This document shows, piece by piece, positions 32,990-43,945 of a DNA stretch of 64,000 bases. The DNA comes from Protea cynaroides. Its lineage: Eukaryota > Streptophyta > Magnoliopsida > Proteales > Proteaceae. The translations under genes were made by a program, and so were the position numbers. The stretch spans positions 59,857,117 through 59,921,116 of the forward strand of contig CM053270.1 of NCBI GenBank assembly GCA_028583415.1, given 5' to 3'. Each line of letters starts with the position of its first letter. Position 1 is the stretch's first letter. Under the pieces are notes generated by a model that saw nothing but the letters and a program-made list of their open reading frames with translations, ran no database searches and had not been told where the DNA came from.

Positions 32990-35900
32990 CCATCAACTTA
33001 CCTTGCTGGGAAGGTTGAGAGACTGCGAAGGACCAGATCACCAACTTTAAACTGCCGAGCTCGAACTCGTGAGTTGTAAAGTCTAGCCACCCTTTGTTGG
33101 TAGGCCAATATGCAGAGTTGTGCATTGTCATGTACCTTTAACAAGAGGTTTAAATTTGGCCTTAGATCTTCAGAGTTTTTTACTTTGTCATAGTTGATGA
33201 TTCTAAAAATTGGATGCATGACCTCCACTGGTAGTTCTCCTTTTGCCCTGTACACCAACATAAAAGGTGTTTCCGGTGCGGTAAGCACACTTGGTAGTTC
33301 ATCGGCCCATTTTCCCTTGGATCCTTCAAGTTGCCGAGCTATTCCTTAGAAAATTGTTTTGTTTATGGCTTCGACTTGTCCATTGGTCTCGGGGTGTGCT
33401 ATAGCTGTTCGATGTTAAAACCCATTCAAAAGGCTTGGAATGGCTAGCAGTTGAACTGTGGTCCATTGTTGGTGACAATGACCTAGAGTACGTTGTATCT
33501 ATTAATGATGTTAAGTCGGGTAAAAGTTTTTTCTTTCTCCGAGTTTATTGATATGATGGCTCGGCTTTTGCCCATTTGAAGAAATAATCGACTGCTACAA
33601 TCAGGTATTTCTTGTGGGATTTGGCCCATAAAAAAGGGCCAACGATGTCCATTCCCTACATCGTAAAAGGTAAAGGACTGGTAAGTGGTTGTAGCTCGGT
33701 CATGAGCAAATAACTGACTTGGGCATGCTTCTGGTAGTCTTCACACTCCGTAGCGTATTTGGTGTAATCAGCCATCATTGTTGGCTAGTAGTATCCTTGT
33801 TTGAGGAGTCGTTGACACAGATATCTTCTTCCCAGGTGGCTTCTACAAATGCCTTCGTAAATTTCCTACATGGCCTTTTGTGCCTCTACTGGGGTAAGGC
33901 CTCATAGGAAGGGGTGTGTGACTGACTTGCGATACCACTTGCCATCCATAATTATGTATTGTCTGGATTTTGCTTAGACTAGACGTATTTGGCACTGATC
34001 TTTTGGTAAATCGCTCCTCTTAAGATAAGCATTTATTAGGTCGATCCAAGTCGTCTTAGTGTTGACTTGCTGCATGTCGGCATCCTCATTTATACTCGGT
34101 TTACTAAGGACATCAATGTACACCGAAGCATCGATCTTGGAGTGATCTTCTATCATGAGCCTGGATAGGTGTTTGCTTCGGTATTGTTCTCCCGATCCAC
34201 ATTATTGATCTGATAATCTCTAGCAAGGTGAATTCCAACTTTGCCTTGGCTAGATATTTCAGCATGTGTGGCTGTTTGGCTTCATATTCATCATTGATCT
34301 TCCTTACAACGACCTGTGAATCACTATAAATCTCTAACCTCTTGACCATCAAACACTTTCCAAGACGAAGCCTGACTTGTAGGGCTTCATACTCTGCTGT
34401 ATAGTTCATCGTGTGGAAGTCAAATTGCAGAGCAAGCTGTACTTTAAAATTTTCAAGGTTGTCAGAATGACTCCGGTCCCCGAGTGCTGGTTCGAAGATC
34501 CATTGAAGTACAAAGTTCACGCTGGTGAAGGCTCTAATTTTGACTTCTTCTTTTTCTGCTCGAGGTCATCATCCTCTAAGGATTTTTCGATGTCAACACT
34601 ATCATTGATGGAGGTTTTTAATAAGAAGTCAATGAGCACTTGTGCTTTTATTATTGTCCTTGGCTAGTACTATATGTCAAATTCACTGAGCTCGCCTAGT
34701 TTACAAGTCTTCCAGAGATGTCGGGTCTGGCTAATATTTTCTTAGTGGCTTATCGGTCAGCACCAGAATAGTATGAGCTTGGAAGTAAGGTCGGAGCTTC
34801 CGAGTGGCTACAACCAGAGCTAAAGTGAGTTTCTCAATTGGCTTATACCTGATTTTCACATCTAGCAACACCTTACTCACATAGTAGATCAGTTTTCGGA
34901 TCTTGTCTACTTCTTTGACTATTAGCGAGTTGACCGCTTCTCATGAGGTGTCGAGGTAGAGTTGTAGTTGGTCACCCACCTTGGGGTAGGCAAGTAAAGG
35001 CGGGGATGTTAGAAATGCCTTCAAGTTGTCAAAGGCTTTCTAGTACTCTTCCGTTCAATTAAAGTGTTTGGCTCCCTTCAGTGTCTTAAAAAATGGAAAG
35101 TAGCGATCTGTTGACCTGAACATGAATCCTCATAGGGCAGCGATCTTACCTGTTAAATCCTAAACTTGCTTCGGCTTCGATGGGACTGACATCCTCATGA
35201 TCGCCTTGATCTTAGCCGGCTTGGTTTCTATGCCACGGCTGGACACCATGAAACCCATGAACTTCCATGAGCTGACCCCGAACACTCATTTAGTGGGATT
35301 TAGCTTCATCTAGTGGTGCATAGGACTTCAAATGCTTCTTTTAAGTCGTCTAGATGACTTGCAGCCTTTTTGCTCTTGACCAGGAAGTCATCGACATAGA
35401 CTTCTATGTTCTTCCCAATCTGATTCTTGAAGACTTAATTTACTAGTTGCTGGTAGGTTGCCTCAGTAATTCTTCAGGCTGAAAGGCATTGCATTGTAAC
35501 AATACAGGCCATTATTAGTGATGAAGGATGTATTGATCTTGTTAGGCTTGTACATTTTGATATGGTTATACCAGAGTAGGCATCCATGAAAGACAATATC
35601 TCATGGCCCGTTATTGTGTCTATTAGCCTATCAATTCTAGGGAGGGGCTAATAGTCCTTAAGGCTAGTTTTATTAAGATCAGAATAGTCTATACAGAAAA
35701 GCCACTTGCCATTGGACTTTGGCACCATCATTATGTTAAAACCCGTTGTAGATATTTAACCTCCCTAAGAAAACCAGCTGTTAATAGTTTATCTACTTCT
35801 ACTTTGATGGTTGCTTCACGCCCAGGTGCGAAGTTTCTCTTCTTTTGCTGGACCGGCTTAAACTTTGGATCTATTGCAAGTCGGTCCATCAGATCACGAG

Positions 35901-36640
35901 GATTCCTGGCATGTTGGATGCTGACTAGGTGAAGACATCCAGGTTGTTCTTCAGAAAGTTGATTAGATTCAGATTCTCCTTTAATCACCTTGTAGGGATG
36001 ACCCGATCTGGAAGTACTTCTCAGGCTCGTCCTTCAAGACGGGTATCTGATCTAGTTCTTCAACGGGTGTACCTCTTTTCGGATGGAAGTTTTCTCTGAG
36101 GTCTTTAATCTGGATGGCCTGAGTGGGCAGTTTGTTGTCATGTGATACCAAGTTGGTCACGTAACATCTGTGGAAGAGCTTCTAATCGACTTTGCATCAT
36201 CTTTCACTGTGCTCGATCGGGAATTTCGTGACAAGATAATAAGTCGAGACACAAGTCCTAAGTAAATTAAGCCTTGACCGACCTAGAATCATGTTGTGAC
36301 TAGACAGGATGTCTGACCCCAGATAGGTGATCGAGACTATCAACCTCCTCGGTTTTGTTCTAACTTGGATTTCGGGTTGGATTCCTCCTTTAACTTTCAC
36401 TGCATCGCCAAAGAAGTTGATCAATGAAAAGGTGATTGGTCATAGGCATTTCTCATTGAGGTTCATGGCCTTGAACGCATGATAGTAAAGAATATCTCCC
36501 GAGCTACCTGTGTCAATCAGAACCCTTTCGACTTCATTCGTCTTATCGATCACCATGGTGATGACTACCGCATTGTCATGGGGGAAGTCAATGTGGAGGA
36601 GGTCTTCGTTTGAGGAGCTAATGATGTCTCTTATATGTAT
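32990..36640 (-). pseudogene. Tat-lineage Ty3/gypsy pol relic (unit 2)
   Basis: Second copy of the relic at 13950-17640 with the same domain order on the minus strand: protease (about 36600-36197), reverse transcriptase (about 35990-35400), RNase H relic (about 34850-34680), archaeal-type RNase H (34520-34113, with EYEALQVRLRLGKCL and IYSDSQVVVRKIND), and integrase to ETPFMLVYRAK and YNSRVRARQFKVGDLVLR (33288-32998). It is still broken by stops and frameshifts. The integrase C-terminus is longer in open frame than in unit 1. Loss of about 26 bases near 33275 distinguishes it from unit 1. Confidence 0.8.
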
Positions 36641-36885
36641 GGAGTGGAGGATATCAAGGTATTACACACATTTTTAGCATATACAAGTCAGATGTGATTG
36701 AAGTTTTCTGTGTGGTTCTGGAAACTACTTCGAGCACTTTTCTTTGAACTATGTAGTGCACGAGGTTGCTTGGTGTAAATTGTTAGTTTAATTTTCTACA
36801 ATGGCATTAGCCATACTTTTTCATTTTAATTGACAATCATATCTGTTGTAACATAGTTACATAGGTAACAGATCTTGTGTTGTAG

Positions 36886-37232
36886 GACTGCAATGGGATT
36901 TCAGCCATTGACCATAACAGTGCAACCTTCAATGGAAAGCAAGACTTGTTTGAAGCTATTTGTGCGCAATGATTATGGTGAGATGCTGAGATACTTTCTT
37001 ATAATTTGAACATAATTTGCAATATTCATTTTGTCTAATTTTCATTAAAGCCATTTCTCTTGTTTGTTTGGTAGTTACTTGTATACAGTTTAATCCAATA
37101 GATGATAGATACTTCATCAGTGGTTCATTGTTCGATGTAAAGGTAGACTGGAGTATACCTGATTGACAAGTTCTGGACTGGACTGATCTTCATGAAATGA
37201 TCATTGCTACTTGCTATACTCCTAATGGAAAG
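36886..37232 (+). pseudogene. WD40-repeat gene fragment, two exons (unit 2)
   Basis: Exons 36886-36977 and 37075-37232 correspond to the unit 1 copy with the same splice sites. Here CIQFNPIDDRYFISGSL is intact, where unit 1 has lost a base, but a short in-frame loss follows and the TGA after IPD is shared. The shared TGA must pre-date the duplication, so the fragment was already dead when copied. Confidence 0.75.
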
Positions 37233-37517
37233 GTCCATTTATATTTGACTTTGAATTCTTCATTTTTACACTACTCTTTGGGTTACCAACATTATTCGTT
37301 ATTTCTTTTTCTGTTTTTCTCTCCTTCCTATCTATCTTCTTATGTTTGAAGTCTTTTCTTTATTTAAAGACAACCATTGATGTATAGATGCAGTGGATAT
37401 TGGGGTCTAATGAAATTATTGTTTATATATTTTGGTTGCTTGATGTACTTTTGTTTTAATAGGTTATAGGGTGTGATGACAAAGAAATGATTTTTATATC
37501 AAAAAAAAAAAAAAAAA

Positions 37518-38513
37518 AGCATAACATATGGTGGCGTTTTATATGGGTATCATAACAAATATAATGGAATGGTAAATATATTAATAAACGGCGTTTTATG
37601 GGGTAGGTATAAACGACATTCATTCCAAAACACTGTTCCCTCCCAACCCTTTGTATTAATTTGTGGCGTAAATGCCGTTATAAATTGTAGGGTAATTTGC
37701 TTCAGAGGTATCTGACGTTCTGAGAAATCATACTAGAAGTACCTCACGTTTCAAAAATAATACCAAATGTACCTCTTCTCATATTTTCAACATTAACTCT
37801 ATTTAACGTTGGCATCTTCTAAGTTAACCATTAAATTTACCTCAAATTTTTAAGGACTGATCATTTCTTGTTGAACTAACATTTTTTGGTGCCTGATTAT
37901 TGGTACACCTGCCGAAAAAATAGTAAGTTGGGGTGTGGAGTTTTCACTAGAGGTGTAAACCATAGTCGAGATTTGTAACTTGGTGATGAGCAAACATTGG
38001 TGAGGAAGGGTCACAAGAGAGGACAAAGGCAGGAGAAGGGGTGGGCAATTGAGACAGCGATGAGCACATGGGAATCCGAGTGGTGAGTAGTTGCGGCAAC
38101 AGGATGGTGAGAGAGTGAACCAAAGGGGGCCAAAAAAGTTATGCTCAACAGGGGTAAATTTGGAAGTACAAAAATAAAATGTACCCCAAGTGTAATATTT
38201 TTGAAACGTCAGTTACTTCTGGTATAATTTCTCAAAACGTCAGGTGCTTCTGGTATGATTTTTGAAATGTAAGGTACCTTCAATATAATTTCTTAAAACG
38301 TCAGGTACCTCTGGTGTAATTTACCCTAAATTGTATTATAAAGGCGTTTCTTAAGAAACGTCGGCATATGAACATTTTCACCTTAACCCACCACGAGGAT
38401 ACCTTTAGTGGCACTTTTGCGGCATATGAAGAAATGCCGGTGGATACATACAGGCGTTTATTTGATCTACGGAGACGTTTTCAAACGCCGCCATTAACCA
38501 ATATTCTTGTAGT
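37518..38513 (-). mobile_element. CACTA-like transposon terminus (unit 2)
   Basis: Copy of 18485-19478 with the same TACTACAAGAATATTGG terminus on the minus strand and GGCGTTT/AAACGCC subterminal repeats. It carries the same MITE inside. Confidence 0.5.
37690..38326. mobile_element. Mutator-like MITE, 637 bp (unit 2)
   Basis: Same element as 18654-19290 and of identical length. It is flanked by the identical nonamer TAAATTGTA (37681-37689 and 38327-38335), which confirms a nine-base target-site duplication and shows the insertion preceded the segmental duplication. Confidence 0.85.
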
Positions 38514-39433
38514 ATACAATGATTTGATTTACCGTCACTAAAACTTCTTTTCGACAGACATGTTTGACCGTCATAAATAGATACTACAGTAAAATAATAA
38601 TAATTTTACTAATATTTAAAAAAATTATTGTAATTGATACTGAATAACTTAGTGAACAACAACTATAAGAACAAAATGCACTATCCATTACATTTATGCT
38701 ATTCATTTCATGTACATCAAAATTTCTCCAAATAAATCCCAAAAATAAATAAGTAGAAAATACCAATTGACTCACAAAAAATAAACAAAAAATAAAAATC
38801 TTAAGAATCCCCACATCCGTCACATGCTGCCTTGGAGCAACTAGACATAACTCGGAGAGTCATCTCTACTTCCTCTTCCTTCTTGAAACATCGTAGCTTG
38901 GCATGGACAAAGACAATGAACTCTAAACATAATCATTGGTACCAATCAAATTCTAAATCAAATTTAATCATATACCTTCCAATATACTTCATACATAAAT
39001 GAATTTAAGAAGGCATGCTTTTGGCATGGTGGTGGCAACCAACAACAATTGAGCGCCAACCCAACTCCAGATGAGAGATCGTTCTACTCTCCCCTCTCGT
39101 GGGAACCGTTTTAATGGGATTTTTACCAAAAAATAATCTTAATGGGATTGACTTTTGAAAAGAAAATTGTATTTTCAATTCTTTATGTATTGACATACAT
39201 TCTATTTTTATTATTAAAAAAAAAAAAAGGTAGATCCCATGTATTCATAAGTGATAACCCCATTATAAAATTTGATTTTCAAAACTTTATTTTATTACCT
39301 TATTAGTTCGTCGTTACCCACTTTCTAATAAAAAGAAGATTCATCACTGATAATTAAAGAAGAATAAAGAGGGATCTCTCTGTGAAGGAGGAAAGATTTA
39401 GCGACGAACCTTTTTCTTCGATCTCTATTGTAA
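38514..39433 (+). promoter_or_regulatory. Upstream region of the F-box gene
   Basis: AT-rich, about 0.9 kb between the CACTA-like terminus and the start codon. The leader AGGAGGAAAGATTTAGCGACG just before the ATG is conserved with the duplicated copy. No convincing TATA box is singled out. A transposon terminus therefore lies within 1 kb of this gene's start. Confidence 0.4.
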
Positions 39434-40508
39434 ATGGAGCAAGGGAGCACTGTAGATCTCTACGTTTTGCCTGAAAGGTATATTTCAAAGATTCTGTCAC
39501 TCACATCTCCTCAAGATGCTTGTAGATCTTCAGTGGTTTCTTCTGTTTTTCAATCGGCTGCGGATTCTGACTCGGTTTGGGAGAGGTTTTTACCCACTGA
39601 TTACCAGCAGATCTTGTCTTCATTGGTATCTCCGTTTCCGTTCGTTTTCTCGTCGAAGAAGGAGCTCTATCTCTATCTCTGCAATAACCCCGTTCTAATC
39701 GATAACGGCACTAAGGTAATATTCGTTCCCAAGGGCATTTGATCTAATTTCGTATATAGCTACATATGATCACCATTTTTATTTTCCCCTGTTATAGACG
39801 TTCGCGTTGGAGAAATGCAGTGGGAAGAAATGTTACATGATTGGAGCAAAAGAGCTCTCAATTGTTTGGGGAGATACCCCACAGTATTGGAACTGGCGAC
39901 CCTTCCCTGAATCGAGGTCTTCTTTGTCTAAAAATCTGAAACCTCATCACTTCTTTGAATTTGTGAGATAACTTACAGGATCCACGTATACATGTTTGTA
40001 GGTTTTCAGAAGTTGCGGAGCTCATGAAAGTGTGTTGGCTCGTAGTCCATGGGAGGATGGAGACACGACTGCTGTCTCCAAGCACAACATACGTAGCATA
40101 CCTGGTGTTTAAGTTCTCGGACTCTGCCTATGGATTCGGTTTACCTCCGGCAGAAGTCTCAGTCAAATTGGCCGCCGCTGGTGGTGGTGAAGAAGTGAAG
40201 GAAGTGTATTTGGATCCAATAGGGAGACACAGGAGGCAGTTTGGAATGCACAGGAGGATTGGGGGCTCGGTCATGCTATGAGGCTTCAAGAACCAAAGGC
40301 AGATGCCGCATACCAACAACCGCTAGAGGACCGGCAGGTACCCAAGGAGAGAGGGGATGGGTGGATGGAGATAGAGTTGGGTGAGTTCTTCAACGAAAAA
40401 GGGGAGGACGGAGATGTGGAGATGAGTCTCCAGGAGATCAAGGCTCTTAATTGGAAACGTGGCCTCATCATCCAAGGCATTGAGCTCAGGCCCAAAAAGA
40501 CCAAATGA
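39434..40508 (+). CDS. F-box protein PP2-B type (Phloem Protein 2-like), apparent 1-base frameshift
   Basis: Three exons by canonical splice sites: 39434-39715 (CTAAG|GTAAT), 39798-39916 (TTATAG|ACG; CGAG|GT) and 40002-40508 (TTTGTAG|G). The N-terminus holds the F-box (VLPERYISKILSLTSPQDAC to WERFLP, residues about 11-55), which in this family binds SKP1 in an SCF ubiquitin ligase. The rest is the PP2 lectin-like domain: GKKCYMIGAKELSIVWGDTP, YWNWRPFPES, VAELMKVCWL, LSPSTTYVAYLVFK, then GDGWMEIELGEFFNE and GLIIQGIELRPK. Length and order match the family (about 280 residues). In exon 3 the frame changes near the GGGGG run at 40261-40265. Either the gene is broken or the assembly has lost or gained one base. 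Substrate and sugar specificity are unknown. Its exon 1 marks the end of the tandem duplication. Confidence 0.88.
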
Positions 40509-41089
40509 GAACAAGTCATCCATATGGGTCTGTTTCATTGATGTTATTTTATTTTCCTAATGGTGTAAAGATGCCATTTTTTTTTCTCATTTTGGAGTCC
40601 CCGTGAATTTCATTTTTTTTTTCATGGAGAATTGCAGATGTCAAACTACATGTGAGCGGACCAAGAAATTAGATAACCTTTAATCCAAATGTTATAGCTT
40701 CAGGTTTCTTTGATGGTTTTATGTTAAAGAAGAGCTTTTTCTTTTTGTACTTCTTTAGTTAAAATTTTTAGCAGCTTAAATCTTTGGATCTTCTTATATT
40801 CTCATTTCTTTTGAGAGCATATAAGATTCTAATATACCTTACTAATTTGTAGAACCTCATCTCGAAAAAAAATATTGCCTCAAATAATATAACAAAGAAT
40901 TGTTTAATGAAAGAATTGATTTAAAATTTTCATATACCAATCATTATTAGAGAATATTATAATTTTTTGAGGGATTAAATATAGTGATCTCTTAGGAGGG
41001 GGAAATAGGTAGTTCTGTCTTTTTATTTTTTTAATCTCTTTAAACAACCATTGGAAAAAAAATTTAACATGTAAAATTTTACATCAAAA
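40509..41089. other. 3' flank of F-box gene, AT-rich
   Basis: Presumed 3' UTR and intergenic sequence with T-rich runs. No polyadenylation signal can be chosen with confidence and no other gene is seen. Confidence 0.4.
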
Positions 41090-41375
41090 CAAATGGAGCT
41101 TTTATTTTAGTGGTAAAAGAGAAAGTTATTGAAGGAAAGAACGGGTTACAACAATACAAAGATCGTGGAGTTAGGGAGTGGAGATTGACTAGTTAATCAT
41201 CCGTGTTGATTACATAGCCTTCCTTGCCAAGGAATGAGCTATCATATTAGCTTCCCTTGGAGTACATGAAAGAAAGAATAACTCTCACATAATGAAGCCA
41301 AGAATACAATATCAGCCCAATGGGTTGAACATCAATATCACAAGGAAGGGGTGGATCCACAAAATGTATTTTATC
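41090..41375 (-). pseudogene. LINE 3' fragment (RNase H end)
   Basis: On the minus strand a short frame reads SLCESYSFFHV, then after a one-base shift REANMIAHSLARKAM before a stop. This is the characteristic end of the RNase H domain of plant L1-type LINEs. Nothing upstream of this fragment is kept. It abuts the T-run that ends the next LINE copy, so one LINE may have inserted into the other. Confidence 0.6.
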
Positions 41376-41377
41376 TT

Positions 41378-43721
41378 TTTTTTTTTTGGCTAAAAATCCT
41401 TTTTATTAAAAAAGAGAACAGAATAAAAAAAACACCCTAATAGCCAAGGAACCACCTTCGGCATTGCCATCAGCAACTCCTTAACCTGGTGGAAAAAAAA
41501 AAAAAAAAAAAAACAATTAACAAAAACGAAACTTAGGTCGGTAAGATGCATCCCAAATGACCTCTCGAGCAACAAAAGGAGGTATACAAAACCAAAAAAA
41601 GGAGTTTCTTTCATAAGTTGCCTTCTTAGTTAACATATTAGCTACACTGTTAGACTTACGAAAGCAATGTGTGTAGCAAATTCTCTTCCCAATGAACTCC
41701 TTCTTGAGAATTGACCACTTTTGTCTGGCAAACCATGGAATTGAGTTTTCATGCAAACAAGACACCACTGATTTAGAATCACTCTCCAACCAAATATTAT
41801 GAAATCCTAAAGACAGTGCCTCACGGATTCCTCTGATTGCACCATGAAGTTTAGCTTATAATTTGTATCCACCCCAATATAATCAGCAAAAGCCATTATC
41901 ACTGCACCCCTGTGATTATGAATCACACCCCCTAAAGAAGCCACATCTGGGTTCCCTAGGCTACAACCATCAACATTTACTTTACACCAACCTTGGAGAG
42001 GGGGTTGCCAATACAATTCCAAGATAAATGTAGCTTTTCCAGTACTTTGTTTTAGATTAAGAAGATGAGCCACCTGGAGATCATGAGAGGAGCGAATGAT
42101 ACATGAGTGAACTTCTGCCAATTCTTGACACTTCTTAGAAATTATGCCTAACTGCCGCTGACAGCATACTTTGCCATTGTTGTGGCAACTATTATTTCTT
42201 GTCCACCATATTGCCCACAAAGTAATGAAGAATAACCCTTTCCAAATGAGCTTTAGAGGCACTATTCGAGATTTTCTGCACCACCATTGTAGCAAAAGGT
42301 GAGATGACATATCGTCAATCCAGACTACTCCAAACCACTGGCAGACCGATATCCAAATCATTCGGGATATCCTACAGTCTATAAAAACATGCTTAAAAGA
42401 TTCCTCAGCGACATGGCAAAGATAGCATCTAGAGAAAAAAGGAATCATTTTCTTTTTCACCTGATCATCAACAGGCAGCTTACCATGACACCATCTCCAT
42501 GCAAAGATAGCATCACTAAATTGAAGACCACACTTCCAAACATCAGCTGCCCATGTTAGTTTTGGCTTCACATTTCTCATAAAGTTCCACGTAGACTTTG
42601 TTGAGAAACCACCATTCTGCTCACCTACCCAAATGATTTCATCCGGCCTTCCTTGGCAAATGGGAATTTCACTGGATCTTGCCACTAAATTCCTCAGACT
42701 AGGAGAGTTTATAATTGGCCAATTCCACTCCCCATTAATAATAAACCTAGCCAAAGAACAATCCATATCTTTCACCTTTGCCACATCTAGCCCAAGTTCC
42801 TCCTGAATAGTGAAGTTCCCAAGCCATTTGTCCGTCCAAACATTTATTTGTTTGCCATCTCCAAGCAACCATTGACAGTGCTTCCCTATCCAGTTCCAAA
42901 GACCACGAACACTACTCCAGACTAGCGAAACTGAAGCACAGCTACGGACAAAACCATATTTGTTACAATAATGACCACGCATGAATTTGGAATATAATGT
43001 ATCTTCAGCCCTTATCTTCCAAATCATCTTGACTAATAGGGCCTCATTAACATCTTTCAATTTACGAATCCCCAATCCACCTTCCTCCCTTGGAGCACAA
43101 ACCTGATCCCATTTCACATCATCAGATCTCCTATTTAGTGGGTCCCCAGTCTATATGAAGTTACGCATCCAATCCTCTGCCATTTTGACCGTGGCCTTAG
43201 GCCATTTGTATACCGAAAAAGAATGCACAAAAGCTTTACTAAGAATAGAACAAACAATCTCAACCCTACCTGCAAATGACATCAAACGACCATTCCAAGC
43301 TGAGAACTTTTTTTTAAATCTGTCTAAAATGGGCCAAAAAAAGTCTCTCCTTCTTCTTCCTTTGAACAACTCAACCCCAAGATACTTGGTAAGGAAAACA
43401 CCCTTGAAAAAATTGAAATACTGTTGAAGTCTTTGTCTGTTAGCTCTAGACACAACCCTCGAGAAGAAAACACGGCTCTTGCTCGGATTGATGCGTTGGC
43501 CTCCATAGGCTTAATAGGAATAAAGCAGCCTCATAAAACTTCGACCTGCTTTTATCTTTGCATTCATAAAGATGAAGACATCATCAGCAAATAACAAGTG
43601 TGTGGGAGTTACCACATTCCTACCTTTGAACACTGGTTCAATCAAGCCATCCTGCTCTATTTTCTTAAGATTTCTACACAAAACCTCCCTCTGTAATCAC
43701 AAACAGAAGAGGAGACAGGGG
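41378..43721 (-). mobile_element. 5'-truncated L1-like LINE
   Basis: About 2.3 kb on the minus strand ending in a poly-A (plus-strand T-run at 41380-41391). It begins inside the reverse transcriptase at DPLSPLLFVI (about 43715), followed by the catalytic FADD motif (LLFADDVFIF, about 43590). Next come the RT thumb (FSAWNGRLMSFAGRVEIV), the zinc-binding zf-RVT region, and an RNase H domain with NVDGCSLGNP and ESDSKSVVSCL. Stops and at least one frameshift (near 41865) inactivate it. The endonuclease and first ORF are missing, which is normal for 5'-truncated insertions. I could not find target-site duplications. The 5' break falls against the 3' end of a gypsy element. Confidence 0.85.
41807..43117 (-). 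pseudogene. LINE ORF2 C-terminal segment (zf-RVT and RNase H)
   Basis: Longest open piece of the LINE (436 codons). Opens near MKWDQVCAPREEGGLGIRKL, runs through a conserved WANGFSTKS-like region (GEQNGGFSTKSTWNFMR), then Cys/His residues of the zf-RVT type (CYLCHVAEESFKHVFIDC) and enters RNase H at WCKVNVDGCSLGNP. It ends by frameshift. The rest of RNase H is in another frame at 41789-41517. Not functional. Confidence 0.8.
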
Positions 43722-43779
43722 GTCTGTAAGACCTATATGCAAATTTCGGGGATGAAATTTTTTTTAAGGGTGGGGGAGT
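43722..43779 (+). mobile_element. 3' end of gypsy internal region with polypurine tract (family B type)
   Basis: A short stretch homologous to the end of the chromodomain frame of element A (NFGDEIF here, NFEDEIF there), followed by the polypurine tract AAGGGTGGGGGAG immediately before the LTR start TG at 43780. So the LTR that follows has an element end on its left and a primer-binding site on its right (59527). Confidence 0.75.
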
Positions 43780-43945
43780 TGTAAGACCCGCACTCCATGA
43801 ACCCGATCTAAACCTTGATTTCATGTCGTAACAGGTCTTCTGATCATCACCAGGCCAAACGGGACGAACGAATGACAATCAGGTACGAAATCGGACAAAA
43901 AACAGACCAAATAAGTATGATTTACTCATACCGGTCGATGGTACC
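43780..43945 (+). repeat. Family B LTR, part 1
   Basis: Begins TGTAAGACCCGCACTCC, identical in layout to the solo LTR at 23647. It is interrupted after GGTACC at 43945 by the family A element, whose target duplication GTACC is 43941-43945 and 55866-55870. Confidence 0.85.

Larger units (their letters stand above)
20242..39605. repeat. Tandem segmental duplication, unit 2 (inflated by nested LTRs)
   Basis: This is the second copy of the 8.4-kb segment. Homologous blocks are 20242-20967, 23226-23641 and 31618-39605. Gaps are filled by two LTR insertions with clean target-site duplications (TTACA, CCGTG). About 100 bp at 20661-20755 is unique to this copy and its origin is not recognised. It ends within intact F-box exon 1 at 39605. 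By eye the two units differ at several percent of sites plus indels. Confidence 0.9.

Noticed and set aside
39858..40538. Minus-strand frames over the F-box gene
   Set aside because: They are the complement of clearly conserved PP2-B exons.
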